Below are positions 8,729 through 17,018 of a DNA stretch of 64,000 nt, in pieces. The stretch is from Ginsengibacter hankyongi (lineage in GTDB: Bacteria; Bacteroidota; Bacteroidia; Chitinophagales; Chitinophagaceae), in the NCBI RefSeq assembly GCF_008710285.1, contig NZ_VYQF01000001.1, forward strand, positions 1,116,001 to 1,180,000. The letters run 5' to 3'. The notes beneath the pieces were generated by a model, which saw only the letters and a program-made list of their open reading frames with translations, made no database searches and had not been told where the DNA came from. Each line of letters starts with the position of its first letter. Positions within the stretch are counted from its first letter, which is position 1. A program made the position numbers and the translations under genes.

Positions 8729-8761
8729 CAAAGGTAAGGTTAGGTTTGTGAAATTCCAAAA
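8729..8761 (-). promoter_or_regulatory. promoter of rpsL-rpsG
   Basis: On the minus strand TTTTG (8761-8757), a 20-base spacer and TACCTTTG (8736-8729) match the Bacteroidota -33/-7 pattern. The predicted start site is near 8725. Confidence 0.7.
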
Positions 8762-8812
8762 TTATTTGAAGCCTGGAAGAACCTACCATCTCTTTTATAT
8801 GGAAAAAATAAA

Positions 8813-9877
8813 TTATAGCGTAACCAACCAGTTATATTTGTCTTCTGCTCTTCCTTCTTTTATATCACTCATGCGCGTTTTTATTGCCGGCGCAATCTCC
8901 CATTTTTCAACATCAAAATTCATTACAAAATCTTTATACCTTAATTCTTTTATCATAGAAATTGTAGCTGCTGTTCCTGTACCAAAAACTTCCGACAGAA
9001 CCCCTTCTTTAAATGCGGAAACAATTTCATCTATACTTAAAGATCTTTCTTCTACATTCAGTCCTTTTTCCTTTAAAAGCTCTATTAGACTTTCCCTGGT
9101 TACACCGGCTAATATTGTTCCCGATTTCAAATCAGGCGTAATTGCGTTGTTGCCAATAATAAAAAAGATATTCATAGTACCGCATTCCTGCACATATTTA
9201 TGCTCAAATGCATCCATCCACAATACCTGGTCATACCCCTTCCGCTTAGCCTCTGCAGATGGGTACATGGCTGCTCCGTAATTGCCTGCATTTTTTGCAA
9301 AACCAACTCCGCCTTCAACAGCTCTCACATACTTTTCTTCAACATAAATTCGCATGGGAGCACTGTAATAAGGTCCCGTTGGGCTTAATATTATCATGAA
9401 TTTATATTTAGAAGAAGGTTTCACCCCTATCATTTCATCACTGCTAAACATAAGCGGCCTGATGTACAAAGAATGATCCGGTTTATCCGGAATCCAATTA
9501 GCATCCAGCTTAACAAGTTCTTTCATACCTTCCATAAAAATCTCTTCAGAAATCTTGGGCATTTCCATTCTTTCCGCAGAAATATTAAAGCGCTTAAAGT
9601 TGTCATACGGCCTGAATATATTGACCTTCCCTTCAGTATTTTTATATGCCTTTACTCCTTCAAAAATTGCCTGTCCATAATGCAAAGCCGCCAGCGACGG
9701 AGAAAGCAATAATGGTTGATAAGGTTTTATTTCCACGGTTTTCCATTCTCCATCTTCATAATCAACTTCCAACATGTGATCAGAAAAATATTTTCCAAAG
9801 GGAATATTTTCCAATGTCATCGAATGTAATTTGCTCCTTTCCACTCTCGTAATATTAAAATCAGCAGATGCAATCAT
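8813..9877 (-). CDS. ilvE: branched-chain amino acid aminotransferase
   Basis: IlvE is a PLP enzyme that moves an amino group between glutamate and the keto acids of leucine, isoleucine and valine. The 354-residue protein is of fold type IV and the longer BCAT II-like type: HYGQAIFEGVKAYK near residue 70, the segment GVGFAKNAGNYGAAMYPSA with the PLP-binding region, QECGTMNIFF, and GTILAGVTRESLIEL with FGTGTAATIS for phosphate binding. The start MIASADFNITRVERS is typical of Bacteroidota homologues. It is divergent from the next gene by 50 bases. No other branched-chain pathway gene is close by. Confidence 0.95.
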   Translation of the reverse strand: MIASADFNITRVERSKLHSMTLENIPFGKYFSDHMLEVDYEDGEWKTVEIKPYQPLLLSPSLAALHYGQAIFEGVKAYKNTEGKVNIFRPYDNFKRFNISAERMEMPKISEEIFMEGMKELVKLDANWIPDKPDHSLYIRPLMFSSDEMIGVKPSSKYKFMIILSPTGPYYSAPMRIYVEEKYVRAVEGGVGFAKNAGNYGAAMYPSAEAKRKGYDQVLWMDAFEHKYVQECGTMNIFFIIGNNAITPDLKSGTILAGVTRESLIELLKEKGLNVEERSLSIDEIVSAFKEGVLSEVFGTGTAATISMIKELRYKDFVMNFDVEKWEIAPAIKTRMSDIKEGRAEDKYNWLVTL

Positions 9878-9927
9878 ATCATTAAATTTGCTGCAAAGAA
9901 ACGAAAAAAAGAAAGGTAAATCTAATT

Positions 9928-10440
9928 ATGAGCCTAGATAATATTCAATTACCAGGATTTATGTATCCGTCGATATTTAAAAATAACCTGGTAGTAATAC
10001 AACCAAAAAATACCATTAAACCTTTAAAAAAAGAATGGAAAATTACTTTTTTGGGCGGCAATGAAAAGAAAATAATTTTTATAGGAAAAGATAATCAGAA
10101 TAAATTTTTGGGAGATAATCAAATGAAATTTTTGAATGATTTATTAAGTGCTTGTCATTTAACTATGGCCGATATTGCTTTTTTAAATTTTCGTGAAAAC
10201 AATGCTTTTACCTATCAAGATTTAACAGAACAGCTGAGCCCTAAAAAAGTTTTGATTTTTGGAGTAACTGCTCAAGAACTTGATCTTCCTTTTACAATCC
10301 CTTTTTTTCAGGTACAAAATTTCCATGAACAGGTATATTTAATCAGCCCGCCTTTAGAAGAAATTCAACAGAGTAAAGAATTAAAAAAACAATTATGGAA
10401 TTGTTTCCAGAAAATTTTTAATATCCAAAAACAGAAATGA
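9928..10440 (+). CDS. uncharacterised protein, possible DNA polymerase III psi (HolD)-like
   Basis: I do not recognise this 170-residue protein for certain. It has no signal peptide or membrane segment. It shows alternating strands and helices: KIIFIG at 48-53, FLNDLLSACHL at 68-78, DIAFLNF at 82-88, KKVLIFGV at 106-113, then SPPLEEIQQSKELKKQLWNC at 140-159. This layout, with S-P-x-L followed by a charged helix holding K-x-x-LW, resembles the uracil-glycosylase-like fold of the psi clamp-loader subunit HolD of gammaproteobacteria. Its stop codon overlaps the rdgB start (ATGA), so the two genes are translationally coupled. The HolD link is inference from sequence pattern alone. Confidence 0.55.
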   Translation: MSLDNIQLPGFMYPSIFKNNLVVIQPKNTIKPLKKEWKITFLGGNEKKIIFIGKDNQNKFLGDNQMKFLNDLLSACHLTMADIAFLNFRENNAFTYQDLTEQLSPKKVLIFGVTAQELDLPFTIPFFQVQNFHEQVYLISPPLEEIQQSKELKKQLWNCFQKIFNIQKQK

Positions 10441-11024
10441 ATACCTTGATATTTGCTACCAATAATTTAAATAAGGTTATTGAAGTAAGAAGTTTGCTGG
10501 GTGATAGTTTTAAAATTTTATCCCTTTCTGAGGCCGGTATTGATATTGATGTTCCGGAACCATTTGACACTTTGGAAGAAAATGCAATTGAAAAATCCGA
10601 AGTTATTTACAAGCTAAAAGGACTGAGTTGTTTTGCAGAAGATACGGGGCTTGAAGTGGAAGCACTGAACGGTGAACCAGGCGTAAAAAGCGCAAGATAC
10701 GCCGGCGATAAAAGATCGTTTGAAGACAACATTAACAAGTTACTTGATAACCTAAAAGAAGTTACCAATCGCAAAGCCCGCTTCAGAACTGTTATTTGCT
10801 TAACCGTTAATGGAAAACACAATATATTTGAAGGCGAATGCAAGGGCTCTATTATTGCGAAAACGCGTGGAGCGGGTGGATTTGGATATGATCCTGTATT
10901 TATTCCTGAGGGGGCAACAAAAACTTTTGCTGAAATGTCTTTACAGGAGAAGAATATTTATAGCCATCGGAAAAAAGCGACAGAAAAACTAATTGCCTGG
11001 TTGAAAGAGATGGCAGTTGTGTAA
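10437..11024 (+). CDS. rdgB: non-canonical purine NTP pyrophosphatase, RdgB/HAM1 family
   Basis: This enzyme hydrolyses ITP, dITP and XTP to monophosphates and so keeps deaminated purines out of DNA and RNA. The 195-residue protein begins with the substrate-binding ATNNLNKVIEVR motif, followed by FAEDTGLEVEALNGEPGVKS (metal and base binding), GAGGFGYDPVFIPEG and SHRKKA, all hallmarks of the family. It overlaps the preceding gene by four bases. Twenty-four bases later comes the sigma factor gene, which is probably read through from here. Confidence 0.96.
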   Translation: MNTLIFATNNLNKVIEVRSLLGDSFKILSLSEAGIDIDVPEPFDTLEENAIEKSEVIYKLKGLSCFAEDTGLEVEALNGEPGVKSARYAGDKRSFEDNINKLLDNLKEVTNRKARFRTVICLTVNGKHNIFEGECKGSIIAKTRGAGGFGYDPVFIPEGATKTFAEMSLQEKNIYSHRKKATEKLIAWLKEMAVV

Positions 11025-11048
11025 TTATGCTATGATTAAACCAAAAAA

Positions 11049-11627
11049 TTGAACGAACAAAGCAACCATATACCCTCTGAAACAGACTTAATAAAAGGCT
11101 GTATTGATGGAAACCGGCAGATGCAGGAAATTCTATACAAAAAATTTTCTCCGAAAATGTATGGTGTATGTTTACGATACTCCGGAAATGTTGATGATGC
11201 CAACGATTTGTTACAGGAAGGATTTATAAAAGTATTTAAAAACTTACTAAAGTTCAGGGGCGACGGTTCATTTGAAGGATGGATGAGGAGAATATTCGTA
11301 AATACTTCCATTGAACATTTCCGGAAAAAAGTGAAGCTATACAATGTAACAGAGGTACAGGAAAATACGATAGAAGATAGTGATTTGAATATACTGGATA
11401 CATTAGCAGAAAAAGACATAATTATTCTTGTAAATGAATTGTCTCCGGGCTATAAAACGGTTTTCAATATGCATGTGATTGAAGGATACTCTCACAAAGA
11501 AATTGCGGGTATGCTTGGAATAACAGAAGGAACCAGTAAATCGCAGTTGGCAAGGGCCAAAGGTGTACTCAAAAAATCCCTTGAAAAAATGATTAATAAA
11601 GCAGGTAACGATACCATAAATATTTAA
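11049..11627 (+). CDS. ECF-type RNA polymerase sigma factor
   Basis: This is a 192-residue sigma-70 factor of the extracytoplasmic-function type, with region 2 at about 26-95 (LYKKFSPKMYGVCLRY, DANDLLQEGFIKVF and FEGWMRRIFVNTSIEHFRK) and region 4 at about 136-182 (LSPGYKTVFNMHVIEGYSH, IAGMLGITEGTSKSQLARA). The start is TTG at 11049; the first ATG would cut into region 2. The next gene, eight bases on, is a single-pass membrane protein that is probably its anti-sigma partner. Its target promoters cannot be read here. Confidence 0.9.
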   Translation: MNEQSNHIPSETDLIKGCIDGNRQMQEILYKKFSPKMYGVCLRYSGNVDDANDLLQEGFIKVFKNLLKFRGDGSFEGWMRRIFVNTSIEHFRKKVKLYNVTEVQENTIEDSDLNILDTLAEKDIIILVNELSPGYKTVFNMHVIEGYSHKEIAGMLGITEGTSKSQLARAKGVLKKSLEKMINKAGNDTINI

Positions 11628-11634
11628 ATGTTTT

Positions 11635-12240
11635 ATGCAAAACTTTAAAGAAAAATTATACAATTATGAAGCTGAACCTCCGGTAGAAGTTTGGCAAAAT
11701 ATAATTGCTGAATTGGAGAGTAGTGAACCCAAAACAGTTTCCTTAACAGGATTTAGAAAGAGATCTAAATTTATTTTTTATGGAATAACGGCTGCGGCAT
11801 CCCTTATCGTTATTTTCTTAATTTCAATATTTTTTAACACGTCGCAGAAAAATATAAACACTGCTTCAAATGGTGCAAATCAATTGCAAAATTTATCATC
11901 GAAACAAATCCAGGATTCATTAAATCTGAATAATAAAATTTTAAAAGAAATTATCAATTCTACGAAGGATAAAAATTTGCTGGCGCTGAATTATGAAAAC
12001 TCTTCAGTTCATGGCAAAAAGTATCTCACTATTGCCGGACCAGAGTGTCAGCCTATAAAAATTTCTCCCAAAGTGGCCACGTTAATTGAATCTACCGATA
12101 ACGAGTATCCGCCGAAGCCGATTTGGAATAAGAAGATTGAAAAGTGGAAACAAATTATGTTGAGCAGCACACTCTCTCCTACATCAACCAATCTTCTCGA
12201 TATCGTTCAGCTTTCATCTGCTGCAGATAATAATGAATAA
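11635..12240 (+). CDS. single-pass membrane protein, probable anti-sigma factor
   Basis: The 201-residue protein has a cytoplasmic N-terminal part (1-45) with the pattern LYNYEAEPPVEVWQNI seen in Bacteroidota proteins encoded after ECF sigma factors. One membrane helix follows at about 46-68, then a low-complexity Asn/Ser/Lys-rich periplasmic domain. The short sigma-binding head, the topology and its place right after a sigma gene point to an anti-sigma role. No zinc-binding HxxxCxxC motif is present, so it is not of the ZAS type. Function is inferred from context. Confidence 0.65.
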   Translation: MQNFKEKLYNYEAEPPVEVWQNIIAELESSEPKTVSLTGFRKRSKFIFYGITAAASLIVIFLISIFFNTSQKNINTASNGANQLQNLSSKQIQDSLNLNNKILKEIINSTKDKNLLALNYENSSVHGKKYLTIAGPECQPIKISPKVATLIESTDNEYPPKPIWNKKIEKWKQIMLSSTLSPTSTNLLDIVQLSSAADNNE

Positions 12241-12249
12241 TCATTTTTT

Positions 12250-12681
12250 ATGGCAAGAACAAAAATTGAACTGCCAGCAAAATGTATTGCATCTTTTAAA
12301 ATTCCTGTAAGGATAACGGATATAAATTACGGCAATCATGTAGGTAATGATTCTTTGGTGGCCATCATTCATGAAGCCCGTATGCAGTTTCTTCATCTGC
12401 ATGGATATACAGAACTGGATGTCGCAGGGACTTCACTTATAATGAATGAGCTTTTTATCGAATTTAAAAGCGAAGCTTTTTATAAGGATATTCTTGAGGT
12501 AAAAATATTTATAGGTGAAATCTTTAAAGTGGGTTTTGAATTTTATTATTCATTATCAACTGTAAGAGATAGGTCACCGTTACTTATTGCCAATGCGAAA
12601 ACCGGTGTGGTTTGTTTTAATTATAAAGAAAAAAAGTTAATGCCTGTTCCTGAAGAATTGAAAAAGCTGCTTTTATTTTAA
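12250..12681 (+). CDS. hotdog-fold acyl-CoA thioesterase
   Basis: The 143-residue product has the 4-hydroxybenzoyl-CoA thioesterase-type hotdog fold. The motif DINYGNHVGNDSLVAIIHEAR (split around residues 22-42) places the conserved Asp and the HVGN loop as in the YbgC/FadM group, which hydrolyse acyl-CoA thioesters in the cytoplasm. The substrate is unknown. It follows the anti-sigma-like gene by nine bases and ends in a nine-base tail-to-tail overlap with aroE. It could be co-transcribed with the sigma factor genes. Confidence 0.82.
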   Translation: MARTKIELPAKCIASFKIPVRITDINYGNHVGNDSLVAIIHEARMQFLHLHGYTELDVAGTSLIMNELFIEFKSEAFYKDILEVKIFIGEIFKVGFEFYYSLSTVRDRSPLLIANAKTGVVCFNYKEKKLMPVPEELKKLLLF

Positions 12682-13416
12682 ATTATTCCAGATCTTCCAG
12701 CTCTCTTCAGCTTGTATAGAAAGCATATCCGAACCATTTTTTATTACTGCACCCATTGCCTCAGCCTTTGAAAGAAATACTGTCTTGGGCGGGTTGTATA
12801 CTAAATCAAAAAAATAATGTTTATCGGAAATATATTCATAAGGCAATGGCGGGCATTCCTCTACGTTAGGAAACATTCCTACTGGCGTGGTATTAATTAT
12901 AATCGAATATTCCTGCATTAGTAGTGAAGAGATAGATTCATAATTAATAACGCCTGATGACACATCATTTCTTCTGCTCACAAATAAAAACTCAATTCCT
13001 TTTTTTTTTAAAACATAAGCAACTGCTTTTGAAGAGCCGCCGGTACCAAGTATTAAAGCTTTTTTGTGATGTGGCTGCAAATAAGGAACAAATGATTTTT
13101 CAAAACCGGTTACATCTGTATTAAATCCGCTCCATTTTCCATTGTGGATTTTAATGCAGTTACAGGCATTTATTTCGCTACATTCTGCAGAGATTGTATC
13201 TAAAAACGTTATGATATCAGATTTGTATGGAATGGTAACGTTTAAGCCCGAGAGAAGTGGATTATTCTTTAGAGCAGGAATTTCTTTTTGTAAATTCTTT
13301 ATTTCAAAATTCTGATATTGGCAGCCGGTTATATTTTCCCTGCTGAATTTTTCGGTAAAATATTTTTTTGAAAAAGAATGACTCAAAGGATTTCCTATCA
13401 ATCCGTAAATTTTCAT
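12673..13416 (-). CDS. aroE: shikimate dehydrogenase
   Basis: AroE reduces 3-dehydroshikimate with NADPH in the aromatic amino acid pathway. The 247-residue protein shows the substrate loop NPLSHSFSKKYF at the N-terminus, NVTIPYKSDI with the catalytic lysine near residue 65, GFNTDVTGF with the paired aspartate, the Rossmann glycine motif LGTGGSSKAV and DLVYNPPKT. It is slightly short, as AroE of Bacteroidota often is. Its ATG shares one base with the stop of the ComA homologue upstream, so the two are coupled. Confidence 0.94.
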   Translation of the reverse strand: MKIYGLIGNPLSHSFSKKYFTEKFSRENITGCQYQNFEIKNLQKEIPALKNNPLLSGLNVTIPYKSDIITFLDTISAECSEINACNCIKIHNGKWSGFNTDVTGFEKSFVPYLQPHHKKALILGTGGSSKAVAYVLKKKGIEFLFVSRRNDVSSGVINYESISSLLMQEYSIIINTTPVGMFPNVEECPPLPYEYISDKHYFFDLVYNPPKTVFLSKAEAMGAVIKNGSDMLSIQAEESWKIWNNLK

Positions 13417-14186
13417 TACGCCTTTTCTTTATTAAGGTATAAATGAAAAGTATCGCCACGCAATCCAATGCGCATAGCTTCCAATGGAATAACTTCAGTA
13501 GGCGCTATATTTCCAAGGTTCACATTGCAATCAATTAATTCCAGAAAATATAGCTGCTGCGCTTTTTGCGGAGCCTCCCAAATAATTTTTTGTTGTGGAA
13601 TTTGCGTAAGTATTTCTTGCACCAAACCTTCTCTCACTTCACCCGTGCCGCGATAGATTCCTACATTTCCTGCCTCGCGTGCTTCTGCTATTACATAAGA
13701 TGAGCCTGCTTCCAGTTCAGCTTTCATCAGTTCAATCCATTTATATGGAGGTATTATATGCGCCGCATCTTTGCTTCCAACTTCACTTAATACGGTTCCG
13801 TATTTGGTAAGCTTTTCAATATAACCGCACTTTTCAGCATGTGGAATAGTGATGGACCCATCGCTTACTTCCATATATTTTATATTGAATTCTTTACAAA
13901 GATTGATGTAATCATTAAACTGGTTTCTTATTAAAAAGGCCTCAAAAAGAGTACCTCCAAAGTAAACAGGAATATCAAAAGACTGATACAAATCAATTTT
14001 CTCTCTTAGGTTAGGGGTCACGAAAGCTGTTCCAAAACCCAGCTTAATAATATCAATATGTGGATGGGCCGCACTTAAAAAATTTTTTCCTTCCTCAACG
14101 CTAAGACCTTTGTCCATTACCATTGTTAAACCATATTGTCTTGGCTTCGGAACCCTGTTAGGAATCTGGGAAAGATTAAAATTCAT
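13416..14186 (-). CDS. phosphosulfolactate synthase (ComA) family protein
   Basis: ComA adds sulfite to phosphoenolpyruvate to give phosphosulfolactate, the first step of one coenzyme M route in methanogens. The 256-residue protein has the TIM-barrel pattern of the family: IKLGFGTAFV, VYFGGTLFEAF, YMEVSDGSITIP, EVGSKDA and IIWEAPQKAQQ. No ComB or ComC gene is nearby, so the pathway here is open. In Bacteroidota the product might feed sulfonate or sulfonolipid synthesis; that is inference. It is coupled to aroE (one-base overlap) and has a full promoter 23 bases upstream. Confidence 0.88.
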   Translation of the reverse strand: MNFNLSQIPNRVPKPRQYGLTMVMDKGLSVEEGKNFLSAAHPHIDIIKLGFGTAFVTPNLREKIDLYQSFDIPVYFGGTLFEAFLIRNQFNDYINLCKEFNIKYMEVSDGSITIPHAEKCGYIEKLTKYGTVLSEVGSKDAAHIIPPYKWIELMKAELEAGSSYVIAEAREAGNVGIYRGTGEVREGLVQEILTQIPQQKIIWEAPQKAQQLYFLELIDCNVNLGNIAPTEVIPLEAMRIGLRGDTFHLYLNKEKA

Positions 14187-14208
14187 ATTTAATATTTTTT
14201 AAGCAGCG

Positions 14209-14240
14209 CAAAGATAGTTTTGTAAAACCAATTATTCAAA
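14209..14240 (-). promoter_or_regulatory. promoter of the comA-aroE operon
   Basis: Minus-strand TTTG (14240-14237), a 20-base spacer and TATCTTTG (14216-14209) fit the Bacteroidota -33/-7 consensus. The predicted start is near 14204, giving a leader of about 18 bases. Confidence 0.7.
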
Positions 14241-14254
14241 AGATGAATAATATC

Positions 14255-15685
14255 TTATTTCTTCTTTCTGGGGCTTTTAGTTTTATACAAGGCAATTAAT
14301 TCAACTATTGATTGATGCTGAAGAAGGGATGGATTTAATTGAATGAACTGTCTGATTAATCCGGGAGATTTTTGCAGCCCAAGTTCAAGCTGCAGTAATC
14401 CTTCTTTGGATTTTCCCAGCGCAAATAATATCGCAGATTTATAGAACGTGTAAAGAGGTTTATTATTGGTATTTTTTTGTGCATTGTACACCTGTTCAAG
14501 CGCTTCCTCAAAATACTCAGCTTCGTACAAACATTTGATCAGCTCTTTCCATCCGTTATTATTTTTTGGTCGGGCTTTAATAAAATTTGAAAAATGAATA
14601 ACCGCATCTTTAATCCTGTCAAGTTGAACATAACACTTGGCCAATGCTAAATGATAATCAGGTTGTGATTTATTAATCCGCATTGCGTTCTCTATATTTT
14701 TTACGGCACTATCCCAATAGCCCTCACTCATATACGTACCCGCAATTTTAAAATACAAATGGCTATCAGTGGAATTTAGATGAGAAGCCTTTCGGTAATT
14801 AAACCTTGCCTGGGCATAATTCTTTAATTTCTCATAACAGTGGCCCAACGCTTCATAAATAACTTCTTCGGGCATTGAAAGTTCAAGTACCTTTTGCAAC
14901 ACCTCAATCGCTTCTTTATATTTATGTAGTCTCAGGTAGGCATCGCCCATGTTGCGATACGCATAATCAAATTTCTCATCTATTGCAATTGCATATTGAT
15001 AAGCATCAATCGATTTTTCATATAATTTTAATCCCTGGAAAGCAGCGCCAAGATTAAACCATGCCAATTGTGTATAAGGAAATTCATCAATAATTTTTTG
15101 ATGCAATTTTATACTTTCCTCATTTCTGCCTGTATAATCCGTCCAAAAACAAATTTTATAAAGCGCCTCTTCATTCGTTGGGTCCTGTTCCAGGATTAGT
15201 TTCAGGCAATTGAAAACTTTATCAAATTCTTCGTAGTCATCGTAAACATCAGCGAGCTCAAACAGTAATTCTGCTTTTTCTTCGCCCTGGAAAACGTGTA
15301 TGGCCTTTTCCAGTAAAGCCGCAGCTTTTTCCTGGTTATCCAGCGCAAGATGCGCATCGGTTTTGAGTATGTAAAGATTAATGTCATTACTATCCAGGAG
15401 TTCTGCTTTATCCAGCAGGAAAAGCGCTTCCCTGTAACGATGAGTGGCAATGAGTAAATCCGCCTTTTTAATATGAAGAGCTGATGAGTAAGGAAATTGT
15501 TCCACCGCATAATTAACGGCTTCTACTGCGGAAATAAGATCATCATTTTCATCGAAGTAATCAATTATCCGTTCAAAAGACTCTTCTTCTATGAAACTGA
15601 ACTTTCTACCGTTTTTAAAATTATTATACTGCAAAAGCAGTTCTTTCATTTCTTCTCTATTTTGCCGGTATGGATTCTCTTTCAT
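14255..15685 (-). CDS. tetratricopeptide repeat protein
   Basis: This 476-residue protein lacks a signal peptide and is made almost wholly of about ten TPR units (for example AWFNLGAAFQGLKLYEKSI, AYRNMGDAYLRLHKYKEAI and DYHLALAKCYVQLDRIKDAV). TPR arrays form right-handed superhelices that bind peptides or proteins. It is likely a cytoplasmic scaffold, conserved in Chitinophagaceae-like genomes as far as I can judge, with no enzyme domain. It lies upstream of the comA-aroE operon on the same strand but 68 bases away and behind that operon's own promoter. Confidence 0.85.
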   Translation of the reverse strand: MKENPYRQNREEMKELLLQYNNFKNGRKFSFIEEESFERIIDYFDENDDLISAVEAVNYAVEQFPYSSALHIKKADLLIATHRYREALFLLDKAELLDSNDINLYILKTDAHLALDNQEKAAALLEKAIHVFQGEEKAELLFELADVYDDYEEFDKVFNCLKLILEQDPTNEEALYKICFWTDYTGRNEESIKLHQKIIDEFPYTQLAWFNLGAAFQGLKLYEKSIDAYQYAIAIDEKFDYAYRNMGDAYLRLHKYKEAIEVLQKVLELSMPEEVIYEALGHCYEKLKNYAQARFNYRKASHLNSTDSHLYFKIAGTYMSEGYWDSAVKNIENAMRINKSQPDYHLALAKCYVQLDRIKDAVIHFSNFIKARPKNNNGWKELIKCLYEAEYFEEALEQVYNAQKNTNNKPLYTFYKSAILFALGKSKEGLLQLELGLQKSPGLIRQFIQLNPSLLQHQSIVELIALYKTKSPRKKK

Positions 15686-15803
15686 ATAAATGATCTTAAT
15701 CCAATTTACAGATTTTTTTTAAATTCCCAGCACACTATTCATCCCTTTTCGACGTTTAGTTAATAAATGTGATGAAAGGCTTTACGTTCTCATAAATTTT
15801 TTG

Positions 15804-15811
15804 TAAGTTTG
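15804..15811 (+). promoter_or_regulatory. -7 box upstream of the small secreted protein
   Basis: TAAGTTTG matches TAnnTTTG, 26 bases before the ATG at 15838. No clear -33 element. Confidence 0.45.
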
Positions 15812-15837
15812 TTAAAATTGCACTAATTATTATTAAA

Positions 15838-16185
15838 ATGAATAAATATTCCAAAATAGCACTTGTAATATTTTTGATCTGCGGGGTCTATGCCCTCACT
15901 TTTGCAGACAGGGGCGGTTTTGTGAAGAAAAATAAAACCCGCCTTAATATTGCTACGACAGGTACCTTAAAGAATTCGATTGCCTTCAACCTTAAATCTG
16001 GTATTGTTTATAAAGGAAGTTTTTTCTTGAATAAGCAACAAATAGGCAATAGTTATATTTCAGATGCTTTTGTTTCTTATAAAAAGGGAAATACAATCTA
16101 TATATTACCATACAAACAAAAAGTGATAATACCTGAATACACTCAAAAGGATGGTTACAAACTTATTATCAGGTCAAGAAAATAA
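15838..16185 (+). CDS. small secreted protein of unknown function
   Basis: The 115-residue product starts with a hydrophobic signal segment (KIALVIFLICGVYALTFA) followed by a basic, beta-rich mature part of about 92 residues (IAFNLKSGIVYKGSFFL, TIYILPYKQKVIIPEY). I recognise no domain. The theoretical pI is clearly basic. It stands alone between two divergent units, with its own -7 box and an intrinsic terminator 23 bases after its stop, so it is a monocistronic gene. A periplasmic location is inferred from the signal. Confidence 0.65.
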   Translation: MNKYSKIALVIFLICGVYALTFADRGGFVKKNKTRLNIATTGTLKNSIAFNLKSGIVYKGSFFLNKQQIGNSYISDAFVSYKKGNTIYILPYKQKVIIPEYTQKDGYKLIIRSRK

Positions 16186-16207
16186 CCTATCACTTAAAAT
16201 TATTATG

Positions 16208-16231
16208 AGGCCTGCATTCGCAGGCTTTTTT
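16208..16231 (+). terminator. intrinsic terminator after 16185
   Basis: GCCTGC-ATTC-GCAGGC (16210-16225) followed by six T. It is a compact rho-independent hairpin serving the plus-strand gene. Confidence 0.85.
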
Positions 16232-16282
16232 ATTTTAATAAAATATAGGGAAACTTCCATCATATCCCTTTAACTGTTCAGG

Positions 16283-16933
16283 CTATTTTTTTGTTTCGCC
16301 ATAAGTTAAAACTCTGTAACCCGATTTTGGAATTTCGAATTTGGATGCAGGAACCAGGCTGTAATTTATTTTTGCCAAGGTAAATTTAAACTTCATTTTC
16401 CCCGTCTGCATTTCGTACTGTACGGCTAATCCAGGCAAGGTTTTGAATTGGTAATCGTAGCTTTTATTTGCAACATTTATGTCAGTAGTATAATAGACGG
16501 TAAAGGTGGATCCATCCCTTAATTTTGCAATTGCTTTTTTACAATTAAATCCAGCTATAACGGTGTTTTCACCGGTATTTTCGAAAGTTATTCCCTCGTA
16601 TTTTTTATTATTCGTCTCCCACTCGTCGGGGGTTAACGTTATCATTAATTTTTGAGAACTGTAATCCTTCAAAATAACTCCATTACCAGTGGTTGCATTG
16701 AATATAGTGGCTTCACTTCCCAGGCCGCTTACCATCTCAGTGCGGCTTTCATTGCCTTTTAAATATACGGTGGTAGTCGCTCCATCCAGCATGTCTGCCA
16801 TCTTGGGTTGCGTACTTCCGGTTTCCACCGAAATATTATATACCAGGCTACCCTCTGTCAAATTTTTCTGAGCATTAGAATTTAGGACTGTAAAAATTCC
16901 TGCGAATAATAATATCGTAAAAGTAAGTTTCAT
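16283..16933 (-). CDS. secreted DUF4412/GLPGLI-like protein
   Basis: A 216-residue protein with a signal peptide (cleavage after LNSNAQ, near residue 22) and a beta-rich mature domain. The pattern GSLVYNISVETG, TVYLKGNESRTEM, TPDEWETNN, VIAGFNCKKAIAK and FKTLPGLAVQYEMQTG resembles the DUF4412 and GLPGLI families of Bacteroidota, which have an LolA-like lipoprotein-carrier shape. A periplasmic or outer-membrane role is likely, but no substrate is known. It lies downstream of yidC on the same strand with an 85-base gap. A copy of the 14-mer found at 5317-5353 lies inside it at 16563-16576. Confidence 0.65.
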   Translation of the reverse strand: MKLTFTILLFAGIFTVLNSNAQKNLTEGSLVYNISVETGSTQPKMADMLDGATTTVYLKGNESRTEMVSGLGSEATIFNATTGNGVILKDYSSQKLMITLTPDEWETNNKKYEGITFENTGENTVIAGFNCKKAIAKLRDGSTFTVYYTTDINVANKSYDYQFKTLPGLAVQYEMQTGKMKFKFTLAKINYSLVPASKFEIPKSGYRVLTYGETKK

Positions 16934-17018
16934 TAATTGTTTCGTGTACTCATTAAAGTTAAGTATTCACCCATAAAGACTCTATTACCATGGGAATGGT
17001 TGCAGCCGTAAAAGGAAC

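Noticed and set aside
8721-9281. Open frame of 186 codons antisense to ilvE
   Set aside because: It is a shadow frame of a well-conserved enzyme, with no start context or family likeness.
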